A DNA stretch of 64,000 nt from an uncultured Alphaproteobacteria bacterium (GTDB taxonomy: Bacteria > Pseudomonadota > Alphaproteobacteria > Micavibrionales > CSBR16-224): contig CATLPD010000002.1 of the NCBI GenBank assembly GCA_950054485.1, positions 374,644-438,643 on the forward strand, in the 5' to 3' direction. This document shows positions 63,909-64,000 of the stretch, one piece after another (positions within the stretch are counted from its first letter, which is position 1; the number at the start of each line of letters is the position of its first letter). Position numbers and translations under genes: made by a program. The notes under the pieces were generated by a model. The model had not been told where the DNA came from. It worked only from the letters and a program-made list of their open reading frames with translations, and made no database searches.

Positions 63909-64000
63909 ATGAAGCAGCAAAACGGAAATGTCCTGTTTATTATTCTGATTGCGATTGCCCTTTTCGGCGCGCTGAGCATTGCTATGACGGAAACAAATTC
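63909..64000 (+). CDS. Pilin-like/anchor protein, N-terminal fragment
   Basis: The ORF starts at ATG 63909 and runs off the right edge. The visible residues include NGNVLFIILIAIALFGAL, a hydrophobic N-terminal helix after a short polar leader with Gly just before it. This matches type IV pilin-like N-termini of many alphaproteobacterial surface proteins, though the usual Glu at +5 is not evident. It lies 39 bp after xthA. The function cannot be assigned from a fragment. Confidence 0.6.
   Translation, partial: MKQQNGNVLFIILIAIALFGALSIAMTETN

Noticed and set aside
1-64000. CRISPR array, insertion sequence, prophage or integrase
   Set aside because: No regular direct repeats with spacers were seen, and no transposase, integrase, terminase or cas-like motif occurs among the proteins.

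Overview
The window is a compact, gene-dense stretch of a bacterial chromosome, almost certainly from an alphaproteobacterium. The evidence is gene order: tig-clpP-lon-hupB-tRNA-Val-tRNA-Asp-nuoA..N-birA-rnj-DUF1467-proS-lolC-lolD-dnaE, then rpsB-tsf, and dgt-argS-SPOR-nagZ-scpAB-tatABC-serS-surE-pcm-nlpD. Both series are typical alphaproteobacterial neighbourhoods. RNase J, a LolCDE exporter and Lys-rich tails on S2 and trigger factor fit this. A pilin-like N-terminus at the right edge and several exported proteins without clear relatives suggest a deep or little-studied lineage (Micavibrionales-like is a guess, not shown by the sequence). I see no insertion sequence, prophage, integrase or CRISPR array. 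No gap between genes exceeds 300 bases.

Layout. 1-1.2 kb: tsf and rpsB (minus). 1.3-4 kb: three tandem plus-strand paralogues with ankyrin-like helices and a shared C-terminal module. 4-7.4 kb: dnaE. 7.5-8.6 kb: two small plus-strand paralogue-like genes. 8.6-10.6 kb: lolD-lolC. 10.6-11 kb: a 46-codon gene with a near-consensus promoter, and a double-hairpin palindromic element. 11-15.5 kb: proS (archaeal/eukaryotic-like type), an exported protein, DUF1467, rnj, birA. 15.5-30.4 kb: the complete 14-gene NADH dehydrogenase (complex I) operon, with a P-loop kinase between nuoF and nuoG. 30.5-32 kb: tRNA-Asp, tag, a membrane protein, tRNA-Val. 32.1-38.3 kb: hupB, lon, two clpP genes and tig (proteostasis). 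38.4-41.3 kb: tRNA-Leu, an exported msrB-msrA pair, a VTT membrane protein, an Arg-rich exported protein. 41.4-46.4 kb: parE, yciA, an exported two-lobe protein, glnA. 46.6-48.2 kb: tRNA-His with a duplicated 3' end, and a Gly-rich exported protein. 48.2-58.9 kb: nlpD, pcm, surE, serS, tatCBA, scpBA, nagZ and a SPOR protein (cell envelope, division, export), interrupted by two plus-strand accessory genes. 58.9-64 kb: argS, a SIMPL protein, dgt, then erpA-xthA and a partial pilin-like gene.

How it works together. The minus strand carries long conserved housekeeping operons with short overlaps. Accessory genes lie almost entirely on the plus strand at operon boundaries. They have their own promoters facing away from the upstream housekeeping promoter, and their 3' ends abut or overlap the next housekeeping gene. 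Four of these accessory units (1.3, 7.5, 10.7 and, on the minus strand, 31.8 kb) share a very similar TTG(A/T)CAT...17 bp...-10 promoter. The best candidates for something undescribed are the three-gene paralogue array at 1.3-4.0 kb and the pair at 7.5-8.6 kb, which flank dnaE.
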